Assembly (NCBI GenBank): GCA_012735585.1
Contig: JAAYGX010000077.1
Span: 1 to 64,000, forward strand
Direction of reading: 5' to 3'
Length of the DNA stretch: 64,000 bases
DNA from: Tissierella sp.
Lineage (GTDB): Bacteria; Bacillota; Clostridia; Tissierellales; Tissierellaceae
Shown: piece by piece, positions 51,055 through 60,352 of the stretch
Layout of the letters: the number at the start of each line of letters is the position of its first letter
Position numbering within the stretch: the stretch's first letter is position 1
Position numbers and translations under genes: made by a program
The notes under the pieces: generated by a model
The model's database searches: none
What the model was told of the DNA's origin: nothing
What the model saw: only the letters and a program-made list of their open reading frames with translations

Positions 51055-52260
51055 TTACTTAATATTGTTTAATGCCTCATCTAAGTCATTAATTATATCT
51101 TCTGCATCTTCTAATCCTATTGCTAATCTTACAAGTCCATCTGTTATACCAGCTTCTAATCTTGCTTCTCTAGGTAATTGAGGATGTGTCATAGATGCCG
51201 GGTGCTCTATTAAAGTTTCCGCATCTCCTAAGCTTACTGCTAAAGTACACAGTTTAACACTATTCATCAATTGTCTACCTGCATCAACTCCACCTTTAAC
51301 CTCGAAACTAACCACTCCTCCAAAGTCGTCCATTTGTTTTTTAGCTAATTCATGTTGTGGATGACTCTCTAACCCTGGATAATGTACTGCTTCTATCATA
51401 GGATGTGTTTCTAAGAATTTTGCTACTTCGAATGCTGTTTCTGTGATTTTTCTCATTCTAACACCTAAAGTCTTGATACCTCTTATTATCAGCCAAGCGT
51501 CAAATGGACTTATGGCAGCACCCGTTGTATCCATAACACCATCAAATCTAATTTTGTCTATAATAGCCTTCTTACCAATTACGACTCCTGCAATAACATC
51601 CCCATGTCCATTAATGAATTTAGTCGCACTATGAATTACTAAATCCGCTCCTAACTTCAATGGTTTTTGTGAATATGGTGATGCAAATGTACCATCAATT
51701 AATAGAAGTGCTCCATGTTCATGGGCTATTTTAGCAGCTTCCTCAATATCTACCAACGAAAGAACTGGATTAGACGGGCTTTCAATATATACTATTTTTG
51801 TATTTTGCTTCATTGCTTTTCTTATGTTTTCTGGGTTTGTTGCATCTACAAACGTTGTTTCGATACCAAATCTACTACAATGTCTATCTAAGAATGCATA
51901 GGCTGAACCATATATTGAATTTGCTGATACTATATGGTCTCCTTGACTACAAAGGGTAAGTATAGAAGTTGTAATAGCACCTACTCCTGAAGAAAGGGCA
52001 AGTGCAGCTTCTCCACCTTCAAGTATCGCTAATTTGTTTTCAAGTTGTTCTTGAGTTGGACTTCCTACTCTAGTATATAGATAGGCACCTGGCTCTCCTT
52101 TATTTGTAAATTTATCCGCAGCTTCTTCAGCATTTTTAAATACATATGTTGAAGTTTGATATATTGGTGTGGATAATGATCCAGTAATTTCATCAATATC
52201 TTGTCCTGCATGAACAATTTGTGTGTCAAATCCTTTTTTTTCAATATTTTCTTTTTTCAT
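51055..52260 (-). CDS. Trans-sulfuration family PLP enzyme (gamma-lyase-like)
   Basis: 401-residue Cys/Met-metabolism PLP enzyme. Lysine K214 lies in [11 protein letters not shown] and phosphate-loop residues in [13 protein letters not shown]. The position that is Cys in methionine gamma-lyase is S119 here (IYGSAYAF), so the activity may be cystathionine gamma-lyase/synthase-like or a gamma-lyase for other amino acids. It follows brnQ by 42 bases and should share its sigma-54 promoter. That links it to branched-chain-type amino-acid import; gamma-elimination would yield 2-oxobutyrate. It is clearly paralogous to megL at 10273-11475 but under different control. The ATG follows AGGAG. Confidence 0.86.
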   Translation of the reverse strand: MKKENIEKKGFDTQIVHAGQDIDEITGSLSTPIYQTSTYVFKNAEEAADKFTNKGEPGAYLYTRVGSPTQEQLENKLAILEGGEAALALSSGVGAITTSILTLCSQGDHIVSANSIYGSAYAFLDRHCSRFGIETTFVDATNPENIRKAMKQNTKIVYIESPSNPVLSLVDIEEAAKIAHEHGALLLIDGTFASPYSQKPLKLGADLVIHSATKFINGHGDVIAGVVIGKKAIIDKIRFDGVMDTTGAAISPFDAWLIIRGIKTLGVRMRKITETAFEVAKFLETHPMIEAVHYPGLESHPQHELAKKQMDDFGGVVSFEVKGGVDAGRQLMNSVKLCTLAVSLGDAETLIEHPASMTHPQLPREARLEAGITDGLVRLAIGLEDAEDIINDLDEALNNIK

Positions 52261-52302
52261 TTTAACTCCTCCTATTGATTCAAATATTTATTTTAATTTA
52301 TA

Positions 52303-53589
52303 TTAATTAACAGCAAGCTCGTCTTCCCTTTTACCAATAATAGCTCCTCCTACAAATCCAACAATTGCAGGAATTATCCAAGCAAATCCATGTTCACTCA
52401 ATGGTATTATATCTATTAATGTAGTTAAAAATGGAATATTTAGTACTAACTCAAATACCTCTAAACCACTTACGATTAGTGTAAACAATGCAGCTCCTTG
52501 AAGTGCAGACTTTGGCACATGCTTATAAAACAATCCTAAAATTACTGCAACTATAAGTATTGGATATATAGCTAGGAATATTGGGTCTGATATGAATATT
52601 ATTCTATCTACACCTAATAGCGCAATCCCACCTGATATCACACTAGATATTACAGCAACTTTCTTATAGCTTAATTTCCCATCCGTTACTTTTTCAAAGA
52701 ATCCTGCTATTGCTGTAGTCTCTCCAATAGCTGTAGTTAAACAAGCTAGAATAACAGCAATTCCTAAAGCAAATAATCCACTTCTTCCTAATAATGTATC
52801 AACTATTGAAAGTATAAGTACGGATCTATCTATGTCATTAGGATAAAGAGCACTTGCAGCTGCTCCTTGGTATAAAAGTCCTGTATATACGATACATAGG
52901 AATAGAAGAGCTACTCCTCCTGCTATTGCAGTCATCTTATTTCTTTCCTTATCAGATGTATAACCTTTTCTTGTAATATCTGCAATAATTACTCCACCAA
53001 TTAAATAGCTAACTAATAAGTCCCCTGTTTGATAACCACCTAGGAATGCATTAATAAATGGATTATTTAAATCTGTTTTTACAGGTTGTCCTACTGGAGT
53101 AATAACTCCCTTTATAATAATAAATATTAGGATAGTTACTAACGCTGGAGTCAGTATTGAGCCAATTTTATCTATTACATTGTTCTTATCATTAACAAAG
53201 TAATATGTAGCTAAAAAATAAATTATGATAAAAGGCAACATTGGAGCCTTTGGAAATAATGCTTGTACTCCTAATTCAAATGCAACGGCACCGGTTCTTG
53301 GTACTGCAATGAAAGTACAAAATAACATAATCACCGCAAGTACGACTTTAGCAAATTTAGGATGGATCTTGTCAGTCATCTTTTCAACTGAGCCGCCTGC
53401 ATAAGATATAGCATAAACCGCTACAATAGGTAGTAAAACACCTGAGGAAACAAAACCTACAATAGCACCAACCCAACCAGTACCTGATTGTAATCCTAAA
53501 AATGGTGGAAATATTAAATTTCCTGCTCCAAAAAACGTAGCAAAAAGTGCAAGACCTATAACTATGGAATCTCTTAAGTTCTTTTTCAT
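52303..53589 (-). CDS. brnQ: Branched-chain amino acid:cation symporter BrnQ
   Basis: 428 residues with about 12 membrane helices. The LIVCS signature appears at the start (LFATFFGAGNLIFPPFLGLQ) and VGQPVKTDLNNPFINAFLGG follows. It imports leucine, isoleucine or valine with sodium or protons. The ATG at 53587-53589 is preceded by GAGGTGAT. The frame extends 24 codons upstream but has no site. A near-perfect -24/-12 promoter lies about 100 bases upstream, and a sigma-54 activator gene lies immediately upstream on the same strand. Confidence 0.93.
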   Translation of the reverse strand: MKKNLRDSIVIGLALFATFFGAGNLIFPPFLGLQSGTGWVGAIVGFVSSGVLLPIVAVYAISYAGGSVEKMTDKIHPKFAKVVLAVIMLFCTFIAVPRTGAVAFELGVQALFPKAPMLPFIIIYFLATYYFVNDKNNVIDKIGSILTPALVTILIFIIIKGVITPVGQPVKTDLNNPFINAFLGGYQTGDLLVSYLIGGVIIADITRKGYTSDKERNKMTAIAGGVALLFLCIVYTGLLYQGAAASALYPNDIDRSVLILSIVDTLLGRSGLFALGIAVILACLTTAIGETTAIAGFFEKVTDGKLSYKKVAVISSVISGGIALLGVDRIIFISDPIFLAIYPILIVAVILGLFYKHVPKSALQGAALFTLIVSGLEVFELVLNIPFLTTLIDIIPLSEHGFAWIIPAIVGFVGGAIIGKREDELAVN

Positions 53590-53685
53590 ATATATCACCT
53601 CATAGTTTGATTTGATTGATGAATACGTTTTACAAAAGCACCTCCTTTTTTTATTCATCAAGTTGGATTTACTTATCTATATACA

Positions 53686-53702
53686 TAGCAATTATCGTGC
53701 CA
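53686..53702 (-). promoter_or_regulatory. Sigma-54 (-24/-12) promoter of brnQ
   Basis: The minus strand reads TGGCAC (53697-53702), five bases, TTGCTA (53686-53691). This is an almost ideal RpoN site at the correct distance upstream of brnQ. Confidence 0.9.
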
Positions 53703-53708
53703 AAAATT

Positions 53709-53751
53709 AAAACCCGGTTAATTAGCCTTTTTAGATAATTAACTGGGTTTT
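53709..53751 (-). terminator. Inverted repeat/terminator upstream of the sigma-54 promoter
   Basis: AAAACCCGGTTAATTA (53709-53724) and TAATTAACTGGGTTTT (53736-53751) pair over 16 bases with one mismatch. On the minus strand it is followed by TTTTAATTTTT, so it likely ends the activator transcript. Confidence 0.7.
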
Positions 53752-53757
53752 AAACCT

Positions 53758-53807
53758 ATTTAGTAAAGCCAAATTTTACTAAATTGTAAAATTTGGCTTT
53801 ACTAAAT
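53758..53807. promoter_or_regulatory. 21-bp perfect inverted repeat (terminator or enhancer site)
   Basis: Arms 53758-53778 and 53787-53807 are perfectly complementary around an eight-base loop. It overlaps the activator stop codon and lies 56-105 bases upstream of the -24 element. That is a usual distance for an upstream activating sequence, so it may be an RNA hairpin, a binding site, or both. Confidence 0.6.
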
Positions 53808-55213
53808 TATCCTATATTATATTTATTTATTTTAAAATTTAATAATTGTTTTGAAATACCAAGATTCCTAGCAGCTTCTATTTTTTTATTCCCTGATTTA
53901 GCTAGCTCCTTCATAATTAACTGTTTTTCATATTCATCAACCATGATGTTTAAACGGTTATCTGTAATATCTTCATTTGTACTACTCTTATCTTTATAAA
54001 ATCTTATCCTTCTAGGAATATCTTCTAAAGTGATAACAGATGAAGTAACATTATTGTAAGCTGATTCTATTACATTTTTTAACTCTCTTACATTTCCCGG
54101 CCAATTATATTCATAAAGTTTATCAAATACTTCTTTATCTGTTTCTGTAATACTTACGTTCATCTTTTTATTATAAAATTTAATAAAATTATCAACTAGT
54201 AAAGATATATCATCTTTTCTCTCTCTTAATGGTGGTAAGTCGATTTGCACCACACCTATTCTATAGAATAAATCTTCTCTAAGTCTTCCTTCTTCAATTA
54301 ATATTTCTGGTTCTTCATTTGTAGCTGCCATGACTCTAATATCTATTGGTATATATTTATTTCCACCCACTTTTCTAATCATCTTTTCTTCAATAGCCTT
54401 AAGTAATTTACTTTGTAAAACTATATCTAATGAATTAATCTCATCCAAAAATAGTGTTCCACCATTTGCCTCTTCAAACAGACCTGTTGTATTATCCGAT
54501 CCAGTAAAACTTCCTTTTACTGTTCCAAACATTAGACTTTCAAATAAGGTTGCTGGAATGGCACTGCAATTTACCGAAACATATTGTTTTCTATACCTAC
54601 TGCTTAGATTATGAATTGATTGAGCTATCAATTCCTTTCCAGTGCCAGTCTCACCGTAAATCAACACTGGTGAATCTGTTTTAGAGGTACGATGGATTCT
54701 TTCTTTAATATTTATCATAGTTTTATTATTTGATTGTATATTATCTATTGTATATGCAGTATTATTCTTTCTAAACATTCTATGTGGTGAATTGTTTTCA
54801 ATTAACTTTATATCTTCTTTGTTGAAATAATAACGACTAAATTCTACAGCTCCTACAACTTCACCATCAGCAATTATCGGAAAAATTGAATTATAAGTAT
54901 ACACTGTTCTATCTTTTTTTGTTTTATGAATTTGTTTGTTATTTAATATAGGCTTTCCAGTACGCAATACTGTCATTAATGTACTATTATTGTCATCCAA
55001 CTCTGCCCACGCCTCTGTTATTTTATTCCCTATAACTTTTTCAGGTGGTATTGAAAGAAGTTCCATTTGATTAATATCAGCATAATCATAAAAAACTACT
55101 ATACCATTTTTATCTACAACAGTGATATTCTCATAATCTCCAAGTCCTCTGATACTATCAGTATCAATATTCTCAAATACTCTTAATAAATTTTTATTGT
55201 TTTTCATAACCAT
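53807..55213 (-). CDS. Sigma-54-dependent transcriptional activator (PAS-AAA-Fis)
   Basis: 468 residues. The N-terminal sensor has a PAS-like fold (ITVVDKNGIVVFYDYADINQ). The AAA+ domain has Walker A YGETGTGKELIAQSIH, Walker B GGTLFLDEIN and an arginine-finger region (REDLFYRIGVVQIDLPPLRE). A C-terminal Fis-type helix-turn-helix (KKIEAARNLGISKQLLNFKI) ends it. The sigma-54-contacting loop reads GSFTGS instead of GAFTGA but keeps the essential Thr. It resembles RocR-type activators of amino-acid catabolism. Its target is very likely the -24/-12 promoter directly downstream. Confidence 0.93.
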   Translation of the reverse strand: MVMKNNKNLLRVFENIDTDSIRGLGDYENITVVDKNGIVVFYDYADINQMELLSIPPEKVIGNKITEAWAELDDNNSTLMTVLRTGKPILNNKQIHKTKKDRTVYTYNSIFPIIADGEVVGAVEFSRYYFNKEDIKLIENNSPHRMFRKNNTAYTIDNIQSNNKTMINIKERIHRTSKTDSPVLIYGETGTGKELIAQSIHNLSSRYRKQYVSVNCSAIPATLFESLMFGTVKGSFTGSDNTTGLFEEANGGTLFLDEINSLDIVLQSKLLKAIEEKMIRKVGGNKYIPIDIRVMAATNEEPEILIEEGRLREDLFYRIGVVQIDLPPLRERKDDISLLVDNFIKFYNKKMNVSITETDKEVFDKLYEYNWPGNVRELKNVIESAYNNVTSSVITLEDIPRRIRFYKDKSSTNEDITDNRLNIMVDEYEKQLIMKELAKSGNKKIEAARNLGISKQLLNFKINKYNIG

Positions 55214-55361
55214 GATTTTATACTCAATCCTTTCTGATAATGTTTAATCTAATATCCTGGATTACAATTATAAAATACAATTTAATTACTCTCATAATTC
55301 ACAATATATTATACATGAACATCTTTAAAAATACAAAAGAGCATTTTAGGTGGGAATTTAT

Positions 55362-55410
55362 AAACAAAGCCCCTATTTTTTTAAGAAAAAATAATAGGGG
55401 CTTTGTTTTA
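55362..55410. terminator. Terminator of the metNIQ operon
   Basis: AAACAAAGCCCCTATT (55362-55377) pairs with AATAGGGGCTTTGTTT (about 55393-55408), flanked by A/T runs. Confidence 0.85.
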
Positions 55411-55444
55411 ATCATTCTATAATACTTATATATTCTTTACCAAA

Positions 55445-56284
55445 TTAAAATACCGGTTTAATTGTACCTTGGTATTCCCTTTCAATAAATTCTCTAGCTG
55501 CATCTGAATTTAGTATTTCTATTACTTTAAGGTAGGTTTCATTGTTTTCTTCCCCTGCTTTTACTGCTACGATATTGGCATATGGTGATTGGTCTCCTTC
55601 TACTAGGATACTGTCATTGGTTGGGTTTAATCCTGCGTCTATTGCAAAGTTGGCATTGATTACTCCACCATCTACGTCTGTATAAGTTCTAGCAATATTA
55701 GCTGCATCCAATGCAGTGAATTTAAGATTTTTAGGATTAGAAACTATATCTGCTTCTGTTGCGTTTAAGTCTGTTGGATCTTTTAATTCAATTAATCCTT
55801 CACTTTGTAATAATAAAAGTGCTCTTGCTCCATTTGTTGGATCATCTGGAATCAGAATCTCTGCTCCATCTGGCAATTCTTCTACTGAACTATATTCTTC
55901 AGAATATAACGCAAGTGGTTCTACATGTACTTGTCCAATAACCTCAAGGTCTAGACCATGTTCTGCTGAGAAGTTGTCTAGGTAAGGTTTATGTTGGAAG
56001 TAGTTGATGTCTAAGTCCCCATCATCTAGGGCTAGGTTTGGTTGAACATAATCATCAAAGGTTACTATCTCAACTTCTATACCTGCTGCTACAAATTCTG
56101 ATTCTAGAGCTTCTACAATTTCACCATGTGGAGCTGGTGATACACCTATGACTACTTTTTCTGTTGAAACTTCAGGTCCGCCAGTTGATACATCTGGAGC
56201 CTTTTCCCCTCCACCATTACTTGAACAAGCTGTAAATACTAATAATGCTGCTAAAGTTAAACTTAGTAATATTCTTTTTTTCAT
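55445..56284 (-). CDS. metQ: Methionine-binding lipoprotein MetQ
   Basis: 279 residues: lipoprotein signal with lipobox FTAC (Cys20), then a NlpA/MetQ-type binding domain (VIGVSPAPHGEIVEALESEF, DINYFQHKPYLDNF, IPDDPTNGARALLLLQSEGL). It delivers methionine to MetNI. AAGGAGG precedes the ATG. The Met-specific T-box ahead of metN supports the substrate. Confidence 0.95.
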   Translation of the reverse strand: MKKRILLSLTLAALLVFTACSSNGGGEKAPDVSTGGPEVSTEKVVIGVSPAPHGEIVEALESEFVAAGIEVEIVTFDDYVQPNLALDDGDLDINYFQHKPYLDNFSAEHGLDLEVIGQVHVEPLALYSEEYSSVEELPDGAEILIPDDPTNGARALLLLQSEGLIELKDPTDLNATEADIVSNPKNLKFTALDAANIARTYTDVDGGVINANFAIDAGLNPTNDSILVEGDQSPYANIVAVKAGEENNETYLKVIEILNSDAAREFIEREYQGTIKPVF

Positions 56285-56297
56285 TTTTATATCCTCC

Positions 56298-56948
56298 TTA
56301 TTTTCTATCTAATGTTTTTGATAAATTATTGCCTATAAATTGAACCAATTGTACTAAAATTATAATTGCAATACATGCAGCCCAAAGTATGTCTATTTGG
56401 TTTCTAGAATATCCATATCTAAGTGCCACATCTCCCAAACCCCCTCCTCCTATTAAACCTACTATGGCTGATTGACCGACTAGATTTATTATAGTCATTG
56501 TCACAGTTGAGATTGTTTGAGGAAGAGATTCTTTGAGTACAACTTTTTTGACTATGGTATGTGTATCTGAACCCATGGCTTTTGCCGCCTCTATGATACC
56601 TTTATCTAGACCATTAAAATTCCCTTCCAAGATTCTAGCTATAAATGGTATTGCTGTAACTGTTAGGGGTACAATTGATGCTGTAGTTCCTATTCTCCTG
56701 CCTACGATTAACTTTGTGAGAGGCATCACCAAAAGCATCAACACTGCAAAGGGTAGTGATCTAAATACATTTACAAAGCCATCTAGAATTTTATAAACTG
56801 TTGGATTTTCTGATAATCCACCTTGTTGGGTAGTGTATAGGAGTATCCCTAAAGGAAGCCCAACAATTACTGCTATCAAAGATGAAACTCCAACCATTAT
56901 TAGGGTCTCAGGTATTGCCGGCAATACTATGCTTAATATTCTCTCCAT
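56298..56948 (-). CDS. metI: Methionine ABC transporter permease MetI
   Basis: 216 residues with five membrane helices. The MetI blocks PLGILLYTTQQGGL, NVFRSLPFAVLMLLVMPLTK and the EAA loop EAAKAMGSDTHTIVKKVVLK are present. Its start is directly adjacent to the metN stop and it lies 13 bases before metQ. Confidence 0.95.
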   Translation of the reverse strand: MERILSIVLPAIPETLIMVGVSSLIAVIVGLPLGILLYTTQQGGLSENPTVYKILDGFVNVFRSLPFAVLMLLVMPLTKLIVGRRIGTTASIVPLTVTAIPFIARILEGNFNGLDKGIIEAAKAMGSDTHTIVKKVVLKESLPQTISTVTMTIINLVGQSAIVGLIGGGGLGDVALRYGYSRNQIDILWAACIAIIILVQLVQFIGNNLSKTLDRK

Positions 56949-57956
56949 TTACAACACCTCCACTCCAACATTTTGCTTACTTAACTCTAATACTGCTGCT
57001 TCAATATCTTCATCACTTCCATCTAGCTCTACAGTGAGATAACCTGAAACATCTCCTTTGGCTAATCTATTGATATTGCCCGACAATATATTGACGGTAC
57101 AATTGGAATGTTTAATTAAATTGTTTACTATTGGTCTTTTAGCTACTGTACTATCAAAGTGTAATCTCATAAGCCTTCCGTTGAATTCATCAGGGTCAAA
57201 TATCTGATCTTCAATTGCATCAGGTAATGATTTAATAAAAGATTTGGTCCTATCAGTTTTTGGGTTTTTGAATATATTTTCTACAGTGTTGGATTCAATA
57301 ATTTTTCCATTTTCCATTACAGCTATTCTATCGCAAATATTTTTTGCTACTTCCATTTGATGCGTTATCATAACAATGGTCATATTATATCTTTTTACCG
57401 AATTTCGTAATAGGTTTAAAATTTGTTCAGTATTTGCCGGATCTAAGGCTGATGTGGATTCATCACTTAATAATATCTTAGGCTTTGTTGCTAAAGCCCT
57501 TGCAATAGCTACCCTTTGTTTTTGTCCACCTGAAATTTCTGAAGGGTAGGAGTTTCTTTTTTCTTTTAGATCAATAAAATCCAGCATCTCTTCTACAGTT
57601 GCTTCTATTTCTTTTTTGTTCATCCCTATAATCTCTAATGGATATGCTATGTTCTCATAGACTGTACTTTGTTCAAATAGATTAAAATTTTGAAAAATCA
57701 TTCCTATATTTCTTCTAGTTTCCAAAAGGGATTTTTTATCCAAATCATTGATGCAAACACCATCAATATTGACTGTTCCAGATGTAGGCTCTTCTAATCT
57801 ATTTAAACATCTTACTAATGTTGACTTTCCTGCACCACTTAACCCAATAATCCCAAATACTTCTCCCTTTTCAACTTCAAAGGATACATCATCTATAGCT
57901 CTGAAAGTTCCATATTCAGTTTTAAAATCTTTTACTAAATTTCTTACTTTTATCAT
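56949..57956 (-). CDS. metN: Methionine ABC transporter ATPase MetN
   Basis: 335 residues. Walker A is GLSGAGKST, signature EISGGQKQRVAIARAL, Walker B ILLSDESTSALDP and H-loop MITHQMEV. A C-terminal NIL domain of about 90 residues (IVNNLIKHSNCTVNILSGNI and later VGVEVL) senses methionine and inhibits transport in E. coli. First gene of the operon, behind a T-box leader and element X3. AAGGAGA precedes the ATG. Confidence 0.96.
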   Translation of the reverse strand: MIKVRNLVKDFKTEYGTFRAIDDVSFEVEKGEVFGIIGLSGAGKSTLVRCLNRLEEPTSGTVNIDGVCINDLDKKSLLETRRNIGMIFQNFNLFEQSTVYENIAYPLEIIGMNKKEIEATVEEMLDFIDLKEKRNSYPSEISGGQKQRVAIARALATKPKILLSDESTSALDPANTEQILNLLRNSVKRYNMTIVMITHQMEVAKNICDRIAVMENGKIIESNTVENIFKNPKTDRTKSFIKSLPDAIEDQIFDPDEFNGRLMRLHFDSTVAKRPIVNNLIKHSNCTVNILSGNINRLAKGDVSGYLTVELDGSDEDIEAAVLELSKQNVGVEVL

Positions 57957-58000
57957 ATTTCTTCTCCTTACAAATAAAAAGTATCACGCAGCCTTGCGGC

Positions 58001-58116
58001 TCGCAGTCTCGCATCACAAATTTATTCACTCGTATACACTCGTGTAAATTTGGAGCTCGTTGCGGTTGACCTACCATCGATTTGTAGAAAAACACTGCAA
58101 ATCGGCTTAGGGCATA
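58001..58116 (-). repeat. T-box-associated structured element X3
   Basis: 116 bases between the Met T-box terminator and metN. On the minus strand it runs TGCCCTAAG, hairpin GATTTG/CAAATC, core GTAGGTCAACCGCAACGAGC, hairpin AAATTTA/TAAATTT and end TGCGAGACTGCGA. Length and element order are the same as X2. Confidence 0.7.
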
Positions 58117-58407
58117 CAAAAAGCTTCCATCCTATAAAGGACGAAAGCTTTGCTCACGTGTTACCACCTTAATTTATCTTTTTATCACTAAAAAGACCTC
58201 ACGAGGTACTATCATACCCCTAACGCTATAACAGGCGTCCCTGTCGCAGCCTAAACAAAATGTCTCGGTGCGAAAGACTCCAAGGCCATGTTCCAAAGTT
58301 CTTTTCCCATTTCTCTCACCTAATGAAATGTCTCTGTACGGATAGTTTACCATGTACTCTCCTCTTCATAGTCAAATATTGAAGATATTATTTCGAAATA
58401 ATAATTT
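58117..58407 (-). promoter_or_regulatory. T-box riboswitch, Met specifier (AUG)
   Basis: Leader with GAAGAGGAGAGTAC at the base, AGAGACATTTC...GAAATG distal stem containing AGGTGAGA, specifier AUG at 58287-58289 followed by G and CCTT, T-box AGGTGGTAACACG (58157-58169) and terminator (58117-58150). Uncharged tRNA-Met should switch on metNIQ. Confidence 0.92.
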
Positions 58408-58414
58408 AAAATCT

Positions 58415-58443
58415 ATTATATTCCTTTAACTTATTAAAGTCAA
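58415..58443 (-). promoter_or_regulatory. Promoter of the metNIQ T-box leader
   Basis: Minus strand TTGACT (58438-58443), 17 bases, TATAAT (58415-58420): a near-consensus sigma-A promoter. Confidence 0.85.
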
Positions 58444-58484
58444 GTAATATTTATAATCTTTTGCCTTCATATTTTTTCTTGCTT

Positions 58485-59702
58485 TTATTCCATGATTTTA
58501 GCTAGGAAATATCTATCTTTGCTTAAGTTTAACCCTGATAATATACTATTAATCTTAGATAATTTCATATCATTAGTGATAATAGCCATATCTTCATCCT
58601 CACAAAGTACCTGGTTTGCAAGTTCTTTTAGTGTACCATTTGTCTCATTATTTATATATGAAACCCTTAGATAATATTTGCCTTTAATCTCTTCATTCAG
58701 ATTTTTAAGAGATTCATCCTTAAGTGGATTTCCTTTTCTATAACTATTATTTCCTATATCCAGTACATCGTTTAATACCGCATTGGCAGTAGGAAGTTTT
58801 CCTGCACCTGGACCATAAAATTTTAATTCTCCAACATGATCTCCTTCAAAGGCAACTGAATTATAGGCCATATTAACATTGGCAAAATAGTTGTTATTTT
58901 TTACAATTGTTGGTTGAACTATAGCAGTAAATCCATCTCCAAATTTTTTAGCTTCTGCTATTAGTTTTACAGTAGAATCCATTTTCTTTATATTTTTTAT
59001 ATCTAAAGAGTTAATACTGCCGATACCATATAATAATATATCTTCTTCTGTCACTTTTCCTTGTAATCCTAAAGTTGACAGTATTCTAAGTTTCCTTAAA
59101 GTGTCGTGGCCTTCAACATCTGCTGTTGGATCTGCCTCTGCATAGCCTAGTTCTTGTGCAACTTTAAGCACTTCTCTATAATCCTTGTCCTCATTTATCA
59201 TTCTAGTTAATATATAATTACATGTACCATTGAGTATTCCTTGTACCTTATTTATTTCATTTAATTCTATTTGCTCCCTTAAAGGCTTAATTACAGGTAT
59301 ACCTCCACCAACACTAGCCTCATATAGAAATGCTAGGTTCTTTTCAGCTGCTAAACTGGAAAACTCCCCCAAATATTTAGAAACTACAGCTTTATTTGCT
59401 GTGACGACGTGTTTACCCGCATTTAATCCTTCAATAATATATTTATATGAGGATTCTAAATCCCCAGTTACTTCAACTATTACATCTATTTCAGTATCAT
59501 TTAAAATATCTTCAAAGTCCTCCGTTAATGATATTTCTGATATATCAATATCTCTTTTTTTATTTAAATTATTTACCATTACCCTTTTTATATTGATAGA
59601 TTTACCGGTTGATTTTTTTATAGCGTCCTTTCTTTCGTTAATGATTTCAACTACACCTGTACCTACTGTTCCTAATCCTAATAATCCAATATTCAACACC
59701 AC
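58485..59702 (-). CDS. hom: Homoserine dehydrogenase
   Basis: 405 residues. The NAD(P)-binding GLLGLGTVGTGVVEII lies at the N-terminus, HVVTANKAVVSKY in the middle and the catalytic-domain block NGTCNYILTRM, then AQELGYAEADPTADVEGHD. A short ACT-like C-terminal region follows. It reduces aspartate semialdehyde to homoserine for threonine and methionine synthesis, fitting the neighbouring methionine transporter. The start is a GTG (59700-59702) after GGGGATGAA. Single gene; no asd or thrBC adjacent. Confidence 0.95.
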   Translation of the reverse strand: MVLNIGLLGLGTVGTGVVEIINERKDAIKKSTGKSINIKRVMVNNLNKKRDIDISEISLTEDFEDILNDTEIDVIVEVTGDLESSYKYIIEGLNAGKHVVTANKAVVSKYLGEFSSLAAEKNLAFLYEASVGGGIPVIKPLREQIELNEINKVQGILNGTCNYILTRMINEDKDYREVLKVAQELGYAEADPTADVEGHDTLRKLRILSTLGLQGKVTEEDILLYGIGSINSLDIKNIKKMDSTVKLIAEAKKFGDGFTAIVQPTIVKNNNYFANVNMAYNSVAFEGDHVGELKFYGPGAGKLPTANAVLNDVLDIGNNSYRKGNPLKDESLKNLNEEIKGKYYLRVSYINNETNGTLKELANQVLCEDEDMAIITNDMKLSKINSILSGLNLSKDRYFLAKIME

Positions 59703-59800
59703 TTCATCCCCTTAAATCGTTAAATTATTTAAATATTATATTACATTATCTATTAAAGTCCTAGTAAAATCAAGAGTAAAATAACATTATCCTATAATAT

Positions 59801-59845
59801 AAAAAAGCCATCCTAAGATTTTTTCTTTACTTAGAATGACTTTTT
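59801..59845 (-). terminator. Terminator of the glutaredoxin gene
   Basis: AAAAAAGCCATCCTAAG...CTTAGAATGACTTTTT hairpin with A/T runs at both ends, directly after the stop. Confidence 0.85.
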
Positions 59846-59851
59846 GAAAGT

Positions 59852-60085
59852 CTACATATTATCCTTAAACCACTTTATAATATCATCTGATTCATATAGT
59901 GGCTTACCATCAATTAAAAGCATAGGTACTTGATCTATACCACCTATTTCAATAAGATCTTTTTGATTTTTCGGATCTGCTTTTATATCCAGCATTTCTA
60001 CTTCTATATTATTCCTATCCATATATTGCATTACCTTTTTACAAAATGGACAAGCTGGCATGTAATAAAATTTTAAGTCTTTCAT
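59852..60085 (-). CDS. Glutaredoxin family protein
   Basis: 77-residue thioredoxin-fold protein. The redox motif CPFC is near residue 12 (YYMPACPFCKKVMQYM), a cis-Pro loop is QVPMLLIDG and the last helix is DDIIKWFKDNM. It probably reduces disulfides or mixed thiols in the cytoplasm. Length is typical of short NrdH/glutaredoxin-like proteins. Single gene with its own terminator. Confidence 0.92.
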   Translation of the reverse strand: MKDLKFYYMPACPFCKKVMQYMDRNNIEVEMLDIKADPKNQKDLIEIGGIDQVPMLLIDGKPLYESDDIIKWFKDNM

Positions 60086-60352
60086 TCAATCACCTCAACT
60101 TTATATTTGTGCAGCATTTATATAAGTATTGTTTCCTATCTACCCTATACCCTATGTAAATTATTTCAATCTTTCAAAATTTATTCCTTGCTATTCATTT
60201 TAAACTGTGGTATGCTTGAAGGGAACTTAAATAAAATGTAAAAGTAACTCATATATATTTCCATACGTACTGGAACATCCATACATGTGTAGAGATTTTA
60301 TTAGTGGTTTATTACAATATGTTTAAGAAATAAAATTTTGGAGGTACACATA

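Noticed and set aside
58117-58407. SAM riboswitch upstream of metNIQ
   Set aside because: The leader carries the T-box core AGGTGGTAACACG, a specifier AUG and a T-box terminator; SAM-riboswitch elements are not seen.
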